Counted from the first letter of the stretch, positions 1 to 8,633 are shown. The stretch is 64,000 nucleotides of DNA from Mesobacillus subterraneus (GCF_023715485.1 NZ_JAMBOF010000003.1:1-64000), one strand, 5' to 3'. The notes: a model not told the origin generated them from the sequence alone. Numbers and translations: made by a program.

Positions 1-1166
1 ACCAACTAGATTTAGCCACTATGCTAAAAGCCTCCATGCAGGACATTCTTAAAGAGAAAATAGAATACATCTTGCGTGAGGAGATTAAGAGTGTCCTGGA
101 AAACGAACCTGTCGGAGATGGGAACTCACGTAACGGATACTATCCTCGGACTCTTGACACCATGTATGGACGTGTAGACGATCTTTCTGTTCCAAGGGAT
201 CGCAAGGGAGACTTCACAACCAATATGTTTGAACCCTACCAAAGGCGAATGGTTGCCGTAGATGAATTGGTTGTCCAGCTTTATCAACACGGGGTTGGAG
301 TTCGGCAGGTAGGAAAAATCATGAAAAGCCTTCTTGGCGAACAATACTCCCCAGGAACGATTTCCAATATTACTTCGGCTGTAATGGAGGACGTCATACA
401 ATGGCAGAATCGTCCTCTTAATCAACGTTATTGTGCTTTATTTCTTGATGCCTTATTTGTAAAAGTCCGCAGGGATACAGTCGGCAAGGAAGCTGTCTAT
501 ATTGTCCTAGGTATTACTCCAGAAGGTCACAGGGAAATCCTTGGTTTCTATGTGGGTGGAGTAGAATCCTCAAATGGCTGGAAGGAAATCCTCCAGGACC
601 TGCGTAACAGAGGGGTACAGGAAGTATTACTTGGAGTTTTTGACGGATTGACCGGTCTCGAAGAGGCATTTAGGTCCATCTTTCCAAAAGCAGATGTTCA
701 ACGTTGCGTCATACACAAGGTTCGCTCAACAATGAATAAAGCACGAAAGAAGGATCAGGCAGAACTAAGTATCGATTTGAAAAAGGTCTACACATCAAGC
801 ACATATGAAGAAGCAGAAGAAGTGTTTGAAATGGTAAAGAAGAAATGGAAAAAGAATTATAGCCGGGAACTCGCCTCTTGGGAAGAAGACCTGCCAGTCC
901 TCCTGACTTTTTTAGGTTACCCTAAAGAGGTCCAACAGTATATTTATACTACGAACCTAATTGAGCGCACGAACAAGGAAGTCCGTAAGAGATTAAAGAC
1001 TATGAACAGTTTGCCTAATATCGAAGCAGCTGAGAAAATTATTTACCTGACCTCCATCGACTATAACGAGCGATGGGCAAGAAGAAGGTTGGGAGGATTC
1101 GGACTGGCTTACGATAAGATTTTAAAAATGTTTGAACAACGATATACAATGGCCAAAAAGGGGTAG
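1..1166 (+). CDS. IS256-family transposase (5' end outside window)
   Basis: Mutator-type DDE transposase that would cut and paste its own insertion sequence. The frame is open to base 1 and has no ribosome binding site before the first ATG (base 21), so the true start lies upstream. Counting from that ATG, the putative catalytic triad is D143 (FLDALF), D208 (GVFDGL) and E315 (NLIERTNKE), all intact. The RNGYYPR block near residue 38 and the CVIHKVRSTMNK block are typical of the family. The visible frame has no internal stop, so the gene may be active. Nothing else in the window relates to it; it marks a recent insertion next to a conserved chromosomal block. Confidence 0.9.
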   Translation, partial: QLDLATMLKASMQDILKEKIEYILREEIKSVLENEPVGDGNSRNGYYPRTLDTMYGRVDDLSVPRDRKGDFTTNMFEPYQRRMVAVDELVVQLYQHGVGVRQVGKIMKSLLGEQYSPGTISNITSAVMEDVIQWQNRPLNQRYCALFLDALFVKVRRDTVGKEAVYIVLGITPEGHREILGFYVGGVESSNGWKEILQDLRNRGVQEVLLGVFDGLTGLEEAFRSIFPKADVQRCVIHKVRSTMNKARKKDQAELSIDLKKVYTSSTYEEAEEVFEMVKKKWKKNYSRELASWEEDLPVLLTFLGYPKEVQQYIYTTNLIERTNKEVRKRLKTMNSLPNIEAAEKIIYLTSIDYNERWARRRLGGFGLAYDKILKMFEQRYTMAKKG

Positions 1167-1195
1167 TCAGGCAGCCTCGGCTGCCTGACTACCCC
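1160..1195. repeat. 17-bp perfect hairpin overlapping the transposase stop codon
   Basis: Bases 1160-1176 pair perfectly with 1179-1195 around a two-base loop. The left arm contains the TAG stop (1164-1166). No T-run follows, so it is not a standard terminator. It could block read-through or form a cruciform. Confidence 0.8.
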
Positions 1196-1246
1196 TCCAA
1201 ATATAACTCATGGAGTATGGATGCTTACACATAATTCTTGACGGAA

Positions 1247-1688
1247 CCATAAAACCCTGTAATTCGCTATAAAAATTAGAATATCGCTATAAAATTTGAA
1301 TTCATGTTAAAAAAGTTAAGCAAATATAAAAAAACAGAGTACAAAACGGTAAAATACAATCCTATATAATCTGATTCGCAGTTTGACTGATTTTACAGGG
1401 TTTAGGGACTAAATTTTGTTGAATTTGCCCTGTAATTCGCACCGTTTCAGCAGGATGACAGAGGTTATAGTACCTTGCGAATTTTTATGTAAATACAATT
1501 GCTATGGTTATTCATTAAAAACTAAATCTAAAGTTATACTCAGTAGGATTTAACCTTGTTACCCCTATTTAACAAAATGATACGAAATCTCTCATATCTA
1601 CATCGACACAAATATTGGGAATTTATAACAAGTAATTCTTTTAGGTGATATAATGTTTCTAAGGAAATCAATTAGTGGGGGTCCATAA
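1247..1688. other. gene-free AT-rich stretch with two 21-bp phased units
   Basis: No credible frame is present. Two adjacent 21-bp units (1262-1282 and 1283-1303) share the core CGCTATAAAA. The 13-mer CCCTGTAATTCGC occurs near 1255 and again near 1430. The rest is AT-rich with no recognised element apart from the ribosome binding site GGGGG just before the next gene. Confidence 0.5.
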
Positions 1689-2084
1689 ATGAAGAAAGTA
1701 ATTTGGTTTATGTTAATTCTTCTGCTTATGTCAGGTTGTAGTTATAATCCTTCTGATGAAGATATTGTTGATACGCACGATGAAATAACCAACCTTGGAA
1801 AGTTTATGGAATTCGTTAAGAATGTAAATCAAGGTAAGGAAGACCAAATTAGAGTTGTAAGATATACAATCGAAGGAGACCCAATGTTGCACGACCTTGA
1901 ATACGACGGGGAAATCATCACTTCAACCACTGATACTACTAGAGACCAATTTGGTAAAGGAAGTGTTAGTACCGCAACTTGCAAATCAATAACTGTAAAA
2001 GAAACTGATGAAGGAACGTACTACAATTTATCAGGATGCAACAAAACTAATAGAGACAACAGTATATTAGTAATTCGGCAGTAA
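1689..2084 (+). CDS. DUF4362-like lipoprotein
   Basis: A 131-residue secreted protein. The N-terminus has a positive start (MKK), a hydrophobic stretch and a lipobox ending LMSGC (Cys17), so it should be lipid-anchored on the outer face of the membrane. The mature part (DIVDTHDEITNLGKFMEF onward, with RVVRYTIEGDP and a paired Cys near residues 99 and 117) resembles the DUF4362 family of Bacillus lipoproteins, whose function is unknown. A GGGGG ribosome binding site lies 8 bases before the ATG. It stands alone between the insertion sequence and a convergent peptidase gene, has its own terminator, and is AT-rich, which suggests accessory origin. Confidence 0.75.
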   Translation: MKKVIWFMLILLLMSGCSYNPSDEDIVDTHDEITNLGKFMEFVKNVNQGKEDQIRVVRYTIEGDPMLHDLEYDGEIITSTTDTTRDQFGKGSVSTATCKSITVKETDEGTYYNLSGCNKTNRDNSILVIRQ

Positions 2085-2113
2085 AAAGGCATTGTTAGTT
2101 AACAATGCCTTTT
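2084..2113. terminator. bidirectional terminator hairpin
   Basis: A 14-bp perfect stem (2084-2097 with 2100-2113) carries A-run and T-run ends. It lies between convergent genes: the lipoprotein on the plus strand and the M24 peptidase on the minus strand. Confidence 0.8.
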
Positions 2114-2162
2114 CAAATGCTAAGATTTCCGTAGGAGCTGGATTTATTAAAAATCCAAATTA

Positions 2163-3260
2163 TTAAGATACAAATACTAATTCCTTAGGATATTTAGTTA
2201 AAATCTCGATTCCAGCTTCAGTAATGACCACATCATCCTCAATCCTTACGCCGGCAACGCCAGGCACGTATATTCCCGGCTCAGCAGTAAAGACCATTCC
2301 TTTTTCCATTAACAGAGAGTTAGTACTTGTTAATGAAGGATACTCATGCACGCTTACGCCTAGCCCGTGGCCAAGGCGGTGAGGGAAGTACTCTCCGTAT
2401 CCCGCAGCTTCAATCACATTCCGTGCAGCTAAATCAACCTCAGAACAGGCAACTCCGACACGCGCAGTCTCCAAAGCTTTTAATTGTGCTTTAAGGACTG
2501 TGTTATAAATTTCTTCTTGCTGCTTGCTGATCTCGCCAAATGCAACTGTTCTTGTGATATCAGAGCAGTAGCCATCCATGACAACACCAAGGTCAAACAA
2601 GACTAAATCACCCTTGCTGATTTTAGTCAGTCCAGGAGTACCATGGGGAGCAGCCGCGTTTTTACCGGTAAGGACCATTGTTGAAAAAGACATCTCTGTA
2701 ACGCCTTTTTTCTTTAGTTCATATTCGATGGCAGCGAGGACATCGAGCTCCGTTTTGCCTTCTTGAATCTCATTGACGCCTGTTTCAATCGCGAAATCAG
2801 CTAGCTCGCATGCTTTTCTTAGCTTCTGCAATTCATCTTCAGTCTTGACCATCCGCATCAGCCTCAGCTTTTCTTCGGCGGAAACAAATGCTGAACCTCC
2901 AAAAAGTGCAGACATTTTTTCATAGCGCTCTACATTCAGCTGTTCCTTCTCGATTGCAGTCTTCTTGATGGAAGGAATTCTCTTTTTGATGGCATTGTAA
3001 GCAAGCTCCATCGAATCATCTGTATCGCTGTGACCGATAATTTCAAGATTCCATCCGGCGTTTCTCGCATTTTCCTTATCCATTGCCGGACAGATCATGA
3101 ATGGGTCAGCATCCTGGAAAACAGCAATCGCAAGCAGGCGTTCATGAGGATCGCTTAAAAATCCGCTTAAGTAAAAAACGTTGTCAGGGGATGAAACGAA
3201 CGTGACATCTACATCGTTTTCTTTCATCCATCCTGATAAAGCAGCCAATCTTTCAGACAT
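2163..3260 (-). CDS. M24-family Xaa-Pro peptidase (PapA/YkvY-like)
   Basis: Cytoplasmic metallopeptidase of the creatinase/aminopeptidase P fold, expected to remove N-terminal residues before proline or to split Xaa-Pro dipeptides. The N-terminal creatinase-like domain (about residues 1-125) is followed by the pita-bread catalytic domain. The five metal ligands are visible: Asp in FDLGVVMDGYCSDITRT (two Asp), His in HRLGHGLGV, Glu in TAEPGIYV and Glu in VRIEDDVV. The length (365 residues) is normal. Two ATGs are adjacent (3263 and 3260). The AGGAGG at 3268-3273 is 4 bases from the first and 7 from the second, so I chose 3260. It is transcribed alone and divergently from ytkL. Whether it acts as aminopeptidase or dipeptidase cannot be read from sequence. 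Confidence 0.88.
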   Translation of the reverse strand: MSERLAALSGWMKENDVDVTFVSSPDNVFYLSGFLSDPHERLLAIAVFQDADPFMICPAMDKENARNAGWNLEIIGHSDTDDSMELAYNAIKKRIPSIKKTAIEKEQLNVERYEKMSALFGGSAFVSAEEKLRLMRMVKTEDELQKLRKACELADFAIETGVNEIQEGKTELDVLAAIEYELKKKGVTEMSFSTMVLTGKNAAAPHGTPGLTKISKGDLVLFDLGVVMDGYCSDITRTVAFGEISKQQEEIYNTVLKAQLKALETARVGVACSEVDLAARNVIEAAGYGEYFPHRLGHGLGVSVHEYPSLTSTNSLLMEKGMVFTAEPGIYVPGVAGVRIEDDVVITEAGIEILTKYPKELVFVS

Positions 3261-3422
3261 CATTATTCCTCCTCTGATATGTATATCTCATTATGAGAGT
3301 AGCAATTCGAGGGTGAAAAGTAAAACTTTTATTAGGGAGGTTTCGTGGGTATAAAGAAAATGATGCAGGAGATAGACAAAAAGCGTTGAAATAATTTATT
3401 GATGATTGAAAGGAGCGATAAC

Positions 3423-4103
3423 ATGAAAGTATCTTATCACGGCCATTCTGTTGTTAAAATTGAGACGAATGGGAAAACAATTCTGATTGACCCATTCATC
3501 ACTGGCAACGACCTTACGGATTTGACGGTTGAAGATGTCAAGCCGGATGTGATTATTCTGACCCATGCACATGGGGACCATCTCGGTGATACTGTGGAGC
3601 TTGCAAAGAAAAATGATTCACTTGTCATTGCCAACTTCGAAGTTGCTACATACTTAAGCTGGAAAGGGCTTAACACGCACGGCATGTCCATCGGGGGTGC
3701 TTATGAATTTGATTTTGGAAAAGTGAAGATGACACCTGCCTTCCATGGAACTGGAATGATTACCGATAATAATGAGATCATTTATGGAGGGATGCCTGCA
3801 GGCATCTTATTTATGGCAGAAGGAAAGACGGTCTATCATGCCGGAGACACGGGATTATTTTCAGATATGAAGCTGATTGGCGAAAGACATCCGATTGACC
3901 TCGCATTCCTGCCGATTGGCGATAATTTTACAATGGGACCGGAGGATGCAGCACTTGCAGCAGAATTCCTTGATGCGAAGGAAGTCGTGCCGATCCATTT
4001 CAATACATTCCCGCCAATCAAGCAGGATCCTCATGCCTTTGTTGCATCTCTTAAGAAAAACAACGGCCGGGTTCTGGAGGCAGGGGAGGCCATTGAGTTG
4101 TAA
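3423..4103 (+). CDS. ytkL: UPF0173 metal-dependent hydrolase YtkL
   Basis: Metallo-beta-lactamase-fold hydrolase of 226 residues, the same size as B. subtilis YtkL. The metal-binding motif [10 protein letters not shown] lies near residue 50, with later ligands in YHAGDTGLF and a C-terminal VPIHFNTFP. The substrate is unknown in the family. The frame could be extended to ATGs at 3399 or 3402, but AAAGGAG sits 7 bases before 3423, which fixes the start. It is divergent from the peptidase gene and has its own terminator. Confidence 0.9.
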   Translation: MKVSYHGHSVVKIETNGKTILIDPFITGNDLTDLTVEDVKPDVIILTHAHGDHLGDTVELAKKNDSLVIANFEVATYLSWKGLNTHGMSIGGAYEFDFGKVKMTPAFHGTGMITDNNEIIYGGMPAGILFMAEGKTVYHAGDTGLFSDMKLIGERHPIDLAFLPIGDNFTMGPEDAALAAEFLDAKEVVPIHFNTFPPIKQDPHAFVASLKKNNGRVLEAGEAIEL

Positions 4104-4114
4104 CTCACAATACA

Positions 4115-4143
4115 CCGCACACAAAAAGTTGTGCGGCTTTTTT
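4115..4143 (+). terminator. ytkL terminator
   Basis: A 7-bp stem (4115-4121 with 4130-4136) is followed by six T (4138-4143). Confidence 0.85.
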
Positions 4144-4212
4144 GTGTTTAAAATGCTTTTTTTCCTCTAACAGGCATAGATATAAAATAAGACAACCTAT
4201 AGGAGGGGGAAA

Positions 4213-4461
4213 ATGAAAAAGAACCGCTATCTTTTATATTTGCTATTATGCGGATTAATGTTTTATATAGCTATGCCCGAGCTATCATTTTCAACAGGCG
4301 GCAAGGAAGCTCTGTTCGCTGGTTCCTGGCTGTTCCTGGCACTGCTAGTCTTCGCAGGAAACCTTGCAGCCTTTTTATACACACCTAAAAAGTATGCCCA
4401 GACTGGCAGGGGCAGAGTGGAAAGCATACCGAAAAGTAAATCACGCGTATTTACTGGCTGA
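4213..4461 (+). CDS. small two-helix membrane protein, unknown
   Basis: An 82-residue protein with two predicted membrane helices (about residues 5-22 and 35-57) and a short basic tail (YTPKKYAQTGRGRVES). A strong ribosome binding site (AGGAGGGGG, 4201-4209) precedes the ATG by 3 bases, and the stop codon lies inside the terminator stem, so it is very probably a real single-gene unit. I do not recognise the family. The position between ytkL and ytoI says nothing clear about its job. Confidence 0.75.
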   Translation: MKKNRYLLYLLLCGLMFYIAMPELSFSTGGKEALFAGSWLFLALLVFAGNLAAFLYTPKKYAQTGRGRVESIPKSKSRVFTG

Positions 4462-4481
4462 GATGATCAGCCAGTTTTTTT
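4453..4481 (+). terminator. terminator overlapping the stop codon
   Basis: A 9-bp stem (4453-4461 with 4467-4475) is followed by seven T. The TGA stop of the upstream gene is within the left arm. Confidence 0.88.
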
Positions 4482-4636
4482 ATTACCCAGAAATTATATG
4501 GTTGCCTTTTTTGTTTATATAGGCAGAGTCAGGACCAGGTTTGTGAAGGGTTTGATTGAATCAAGGCTTCTTTCCCCTTATAATGTAAATGGATAGAACT
4601 ACATTGAACGGAAAATGATGATAAAGGGTGAAAGTC

Positions 4637-5956
4637 TTGGCAACTAAGCATGAACAAATACTTCAATATATAGATGAATTGCCAATAGGAGAAAAAATCT
4701 CGGTACGCCAAATCGCCAAGGCGCTTAACGTAAGCGAAGGAACTGCATACAGAGCCATAAAGGAAGCGGAAAATAAAGGGTATGTCAGCACGATCGAACG
4801 TGTCGGCACTATCAGGATTGAGCGGAAAAAGAAAGAGAACATTGAGAAGCTCACGTTTGCAGAAGTCGTGAACATCGTCGATGGACAGGTCCTGGGCGGC
4901 CGCGGGGGGCTTCATAAAACATTGAATAAATTCGTTATTGGAGCTATGAAGCTCGAGGCAATGATGCGCTATACTGGTGCAGGCAACCTTCTGATCGTCG
5001 GTAACCGCGACAAGGCGCATGAACAGGCGCTAAGAGCCGGAGCTGCTGTTTTAGTGACAGGCGGCTTCGATACGGAAGACCATGTTAAAAAGCTGGCGGA
5101 TGAACTTCAGCTGCCAATCATCTCAAGCAGCTATGATACTTTTACCGTCGCAACGATGATCAACCGCGCAATTTATGATCAATTAATCAAAAAGGAAATC
5201 ATCCTTGTAGAGGATATCCTGACTCCAGTTTCGGAAACAATCATTCTCAGAAGTGACGACCGTGTCTCGGATTGGTATCGTCATAAGGACGAAACGCTCC
5301 ACAGCCGTTTCCCGGTAGTCGATCACAATATGAAGGTTATTGGGATGATCACTTCAAAGGATGTCATGGGCCATGAGCAGGATACGCTGATTGAAAAAAT
5401 CATGACGAAGAATCCGATGTCAGTCAGTGGATCGACGAGTGTCGCTTCCTCAGCCCACATGATGGTTTGGGAGGGCATTGAAGTCTTGCCAGTGGTGGAT
5501 GACGCAAATCGTCTTGAAGGCATCGTCAGCAGGCAGGATGTCTTGAAGGCACTGCAGATGATACAGCGTCAGCCGCAGGTGGGCGAGACGCTGGATGATA
5601 CGGTGACAAACCAGATGGTGCTGGCAAAGGGGAAAACAAAGGATGAGGACATTTTCCGCTGCCAGGTTACACCACAGATGACAAATCACCTTGGCACGAT
5701 TTCATATGGGGTATTTACAACGATCGTTACCGAAGCAGCTAACCGGGTACTCAGGGGCTATAAAAAAGGAGATTTGGTTGTAGAGAATATGACCATTTAT
5801 TTCATTAAACCGGTCCAGATTGACAGAGTAATCGAGATTTATCCAAAAGTGCTGGAGGTAGGAAGGAAGTTCGGGAAGGTCGATATCGAAGCATTCAATG
5901 ATGGAGTATTAGTAGGAAAAGCGATGATGATGTGCCAGCTCATCGACAGGCATTGA
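4637..5956 (+). CDS. ytoI: YtoI, HTH-DRTGG-CBS-hotdog regulator-like protein
   Basis: A 439-residue multidomain protein matching B. subtilis YtoI. Its order is: an N-terminal winged helix with the VSEGTAYRAIKEAENKGYVS block (about 15-65), a DRTGG domain (70-180), a pair of CBS domains (about 195-310) that normally bind adenosyl ligands, and a C-terminal hotdog/thioesterase-like domain (about 320-439). The combination suggests a ligand-sensing regulator, but the target and ligand are unknown. A GTG at 4628 is possible. The TTG at 4637 has the better spaced AAGGGTGA and gives the conserved start MATKHEQ. Confidence 0.9.
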   Translation: MATKHEQILQYIDELPIGEKISVRQIAKALNVSEGTAYRAIKEAENKGYVSTIERVGTIRIERKKKENIEKLTFAEVVNIVDGQVLGGRGGLHKTLNKFVIGAMKLEAMMRYTGAGNLLIVGNRDKAHEQALRAGAAVLVTGGFDTEDHVKKLADELQLPIISSSYDTFTVATMINRAIYDQLIKKEIILVEDILTPVSETIILRSDDRVSDWYRHKDETLHSRFPVVDHNMKVIGMITSKDVMGHEQDTLIEKIMTKNPMSVSGSTSVASSAHMMVWEGIEVLPVVDDANRLEGIVSRQDVLKALQMIQRQPQVGETLDDTVTNQMVLAKGKTKDEDIFRCQVTPQMTNHLGTISYGVFTTIVTEAANRVLRGYKKGDLVVENMTIYFIKPVQIDRVIEIYPKVLEVGRKFGKVDIEAFNDGVLVGKAMMMCQLIDRH

Positions 5957-5982
5957 TTTGTGACTACTATAAGAATAGAAAA

Positions 5983-6011
5983 AGCCGATCCACTACGGAT
6001 CGGCTTTTTTT
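5983..6011. terminator. shared terminator of ytoI and ytpI
   Basis: A 9-bp stem (5983-5991 with 5997-6005) has a T-run on the plus side and an A-run on the other. It lies between convergent ytoI and ytpI, so it can serve both. Confidence 0.88.
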
Positions 6012-6014
6012 AGC

Positions 6015-6311
6015 TTATTTATTTTCAGCTTCCTTAGCAGCTTGGGGCAGATAGAATTTATATGCTTTTATTCCAGCCCAGACGCTCAATGTCCCAATAA
6101 CAATAAATAGTCCGCCGACGATATAGGTAACAGTTGTCTGGAAAAGAAATAGCTGGTTCAAACCAAATAAAGCGACGAACAATCCTAATGCGATGCTGGA
6201 TTTGGCAGAAAGCCATTTCCGTTCGGCAGGGCGTTTGCTGCGCACATATTTAATCTTGTAAAAGATATAAAAGACGAAAGACAGGACAATTAGCAGCACA
6301 AATATTGGCAT
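6015..6311 (-). CDS. ytpI: YtpI-family membrane protein
   Basis: A 98-residue integral membrane protein of the YtpI family, with three hydrophobic segments (about residues 2-20, 38-55 and 60-82) and a charged tail (AAKEAENK). Function is unknown. In B. subtilis it also lies convergent to ytoI and next to nrnA, and that arrangement is kept here. GGAGG lies 6 bases before the ATG. Confidence 0.85.
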   Translation of the reverse strand: MPIFVLLIVLSFVFYIFYKIKYVRSKRPAERKWLSAKSSIALGLFVALFGLNQLFLFQTTVTYIVGGLFIVIGTLSVWAGIKAYKFYLPQAAKEAENK

Positions 6312-6647
6312 TGCGTTTCCTCCAAATTTAGAATCCCCCCTATTTTACCGCTATTTTAAGAGGATTTCCATACCAGAGATCAATCATTTGGTCTTTTAGT
6401 GAAGATAAAATAGCTTCATAGGTACGTACACTTCTGGGCTGTTTTTTTGAGAAAAGGATAACCATTGCATGAAGGTGTGATTATCCACAAGATCCCCACT
6501 CATTAATCCGCAAAATAGTACCTATTATTCACGAACTAAAATTTCCGTTTTGATAATCCAGCTGGAATAACAATAAAATGCTTCTGCTTTTCTTTTCCAG
6601 TAAATATGTTCATAATTAAAATATGAAAATGTTGAAGGAGCATGTTG
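6312..6647. other. divergent ytpI/nrnA intergenic region with a perfect DnaA-box sequence
   Basis: No gene is visible. The stretch contains TTATCCACA at 6481-6489, identical to the DnaA-box consensus, and the palindrome TCCAGCTGGA near 6559. It must hold the divergent promoters, but no clear -35/-10 pair could be fixed. Confidence 0.5.
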
Positions 6648-7583
6648 ATGAAAGCGCAAATATTAGAAGCAATTGAAAATTATGAAACGATTATTATCCA
6701 TCGCCATGTGAGACCGGATCCTGATGCATACGGTTCCCAGGGAGGGCTTGCTGAAATCCTCAAAGCTTCGTTCCCAGGCAAGAATGTATACACTGTTGGG
6801 AAAGAGGAATCGTCGCTCAATTATTTAAGAAGGCTTGATTCGATCCCTGATGAGATTTTCAAAGGGGCACTTGTGATTGTATGTGATACAGCGAATGCCG
6901 AACGCATATGTGATGATCGCTACCGCTTAGGTGAGCAGCTGATCAAAATCGATCACCACCCGAATGAAGACCCATACGGCGACTTGCAGTGGGTTGATAC
7001 CACCGCGAGTTCGACGAGCGAAATGATTTATGAATTCTATCTTTCCTTCAAGGATAAAGGATTGAAAATGTCTGATGAGGCAGCCAGGCTGCTGTATGCC
7101 GGGATTGTCGGCGATACCGGCCGTTTCCTGTATCCTAGCACGACGAATAAAACTTTCGCTTATGCAGGGGAACTGATCCATTATAACTTCTCGCGTACAG
7201 AGTTATATGACCGGATGTATGAACTTGCTCCAAATGTAGTGAAATTGAATGGCTACGTACTGCAGAATTTTGAAGTGCTTGAAAATGGCGCTGCAAAAGT
7301 AGTGATGAAGCAGGAGCTGCTCGATAAGTATTCGGTTAAGCCATCGGAAGCTTCATTGCTTGTCAGTGAACTGGGGAATGTTGCCGGAATTAAGGCCTGG
7401 GTGTTCTTTATCGAAGAGGAAGACCAGATCAGGGTGCGTTTGCGTTCAAAGGGCCCGGTAATCAACAGCATTGCGAGAAAGTATAATGGCGGCGGTCACC
7501 CGCTTGCAGCTGGAGCTTCTATCTATTCATGGGACGATGTCGATCACGTGCTCAATGATTTAATTGACGCCTGCAAGGATTAA
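6648..7583 (+). CDS. nrnA: bifunctional oligoribonuclease / pAp phosphatase NrnA
   Basis: DHH-DHHA1 phosphoesterase (formerly YtqI) that degrades 2-5 nt RNA fragments and dephosphorylates 3',5'-pAp; it works in the cytoplasm at the last step of mRNA decay. Motifs: RHVRPDPDAYGSQ near residue 19, IVCDTANAERI near 77, DHHPNEDPYGD near 104, and the C-terminal GGGHPLAAGASIYSW. Length 311, as in the family. An ATG at 6642 is only one base from the AAGGAG, whereas 6648 is seven bases away, so the latter was chosen. Confidence 0.93.
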   Translation: MKAQILEAIENYETIIIHRHVRPDPDAYGSQGGLAEILKASFPGKNVYTVGKEESSLNYLRRLDSIPDEIFKGALVIVCDTANAERICDDRYRLGEQLIKIDHHPNEDPYGDLQWVDTTASSTSEMIYEFYLSFKDKGLKMSDEAARLLYAGIVGDTGRFLYPSTTNKTFAYAGELIHYNFSRTELYDRMYELAPNVVKLNGYVLQNFEVLENGAAKVVMKQELLDKYSVKPSEASLLVSELGNVAGIKAWVFFIEEEDQIRVRLRSKGPVINSIARKYNGGGHPLAAGASIYSWDDVDHVLNDLIDACKD

Positions 7584-7590
7584 CCTCATA

Positions 7591-7627
7591 AAGCCCCGTC
7601 TCTCAAATGCGGGAGCGGGGCTTTTTT
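7591..7627 (+). terminator. nrnA terminator
   Basis: An 8-bp GC-rich stem (7591-7598 with 7616-7623) is followed by a six-T run. It lies between convergent nrnA and ytrI. Confidence 0.85.
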
Positions 7628-7631
7628 AAAA

Positions 7632-8138
7632 TTAATCCAAGCTGATCTCCACCTGGATGCTGACGGATGTGTAAATGACCATCGATTTAATTTTAAGTTT
7701 ATACCGTTTTTCATTCACCTTGATTGATTTGTTTTCAATCAGCTTTGTAATCAAATCCCTGCTTTTAAAAACGGAATCCAAATCCTTCGCTAGCAGCATG
7801 TTGAGCTGAGCTTTAGTTTCCTCTTCGATTTCATAGATACTGAGTGTATCAAGATATTTTTTATATTTTTGGTCGTTAACAATCTTCACTTTAATCTCCT
7901 GGACGGTCAGTTTTTCCTGATTTTTTTTATTTAATTCCGCGTAATCATCCATCCAGATTTGAATATCACTTTTTAATTCAGCAATCTCATCCTTTTGTTC
8001 ATGTATAGTCTTCGCATTTTTTTCCAGGGATACACCATTGATATACAGGAACACACACCAGCTCAAGACAGCGCCTATAGCCATACCTGAAAAAAACCTC
8101 TGCCATTCAGGCCTATGGTAATAAGGGGGGATTCTCAT
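7632..8138 (-). CDS. ytrI: sporulation membrane protein YtrI
   Basis: A 168-residue protein with one N-terminal membrane helix (about residues 15-34) followed by a long charged, coiled-coil-prone region. It matches YtrI, which in B. subtilis is made in the mother cell and is needed for efficient sporulation. It lies directly downstream of ytrH with a one-base gap. The frame can start at 8147, but AGGAG is only one base from that ATG. The ATG at 8138 (MRIPPYYHRPEWQRFF) is 10 bases away and matches the family start. Confidence 0.85.
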   Translation of the reverse strand: MRIPPYYHRPEWQRFFSGMAIGAVLSWCVFLYINGVSLEKNAKTIHEQKDEIAELKSDIQIWMDDYAELNKKNQEKLTVQEIKVKIVNDQKYKKYLDTLSIYEIEEETKAQLNMLLAKDLDSVFKSRDLITKLIENKSIKVNEKRYKLKIKSMVIYTSVSIQVEISLD

Positions 8139-8139
8139 T

Positions 8140-8469
8140 TTACACATGCTCCTGTGTCAGCCAGCTGATTAGAAGCGCCCCGGTCTGTGCCCCGCCCATC
8201 GCTGTAAGTATCAATAAGAATTGCTTGAAAATATCCTTCGTTTCCCCATGTAATAAGCCCTTTTCAAAGCTGTAAACCGTATCGAATGTTCCGCCTATTG
8301 CGGCTATGATTGCCCAGATCCTGATCGAACTAGAAAAGCGAGCTATTTCCGTCAGCAGCGGCTGCCCAGTTAAAAAAGATGCAAGTCCGCCAATCAGCGA
8401 ACCTCCAAGCAAGACACCGAGCGCTATAAAATAAGCTTCGAATAAATGTGGAATAAATGGCTGGTTCAT
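8140..8469 (-). CDS. ytrH: sporulation membrane protein YtrH
   Basis: A 109-residue membrane protein matching YtrH: three hydrophobic segments, the conserved block IAAIGGTFDTVYSFEKG and the C-terminus GGAQTGALLISWLTQEH. It acts with YtrI in the mother cell during sporulation. The frame is open to 8517, but that start has no ribosome binding site and would sit inside a good sigma-E -10 box. The ATG at 8469 has AAGGGTG in front and gives the family length. Confidence 0.87.
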   Translation of the reverse strand: MNQPFIPHLFEAYFIALGVLLGGSLIGGLASFLTGQPLLTEIARFSSSIRIWAIIAAIGGTFDTVYSFEKGLLHGETKDIFKQFLLILTAMGGAQTGALLISWLTQEHV

Positions 8470-8512
8470 TGAAAACACCCTTTGATAAGAAGTCAATTTT
8501 TCCTCGTAATCC

Positions 8513-8541
8513 ATCATATGGACAAACAGGTTTTAATATGT
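8513..8541 (-). promoter_or_regulatory. sigma-E-type promoter for ytrH-ytrI
   Basis: On the minus strand, ACATATT (-35, 8535-8541), 14 bases, then CATATGAT (-10, 8513-8520). This fits the mother-cell sigma-E pattern (KMATATT-N14-CATACAMT) with two mismatches in the -10, and agrees with the sporulation role of the genes. Confidence 0.65.
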
Positions 8542-8633
8542 TTAAAGTTCCCGAAATAAATGAGAACATATTTTCTTTTTTTGCGTTAAGAGCCTATAAT
8601 AATAGAAGATGAACCTTTAAGGGTGTGAGAGAA

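Larger units (their letters stand above)
1..1246 (+). mobile_element. IS256-family insertion sequence, right part
   Basis: The window opens inside an IS256-type element: a DDE transposase frame, then about 80 bp ending near 1246. The stretch 1221-1246 (TTACACATAATTCTTGACG core) looks like the terminal inverted repeat of this family, which typically ends in a TTACACA...TTGACA-like string. The left end and any target duplication lie outside the window, so the exact boundary is inferred. Confidence 0.75.

Noticed and set aside
3330-3360. Sigma-B promoter (GGTTTCGTGGGTAT) before ytkL
   Set aside because: The GTTT and GGGTAT boxes are only three bases apart, not 12-15.
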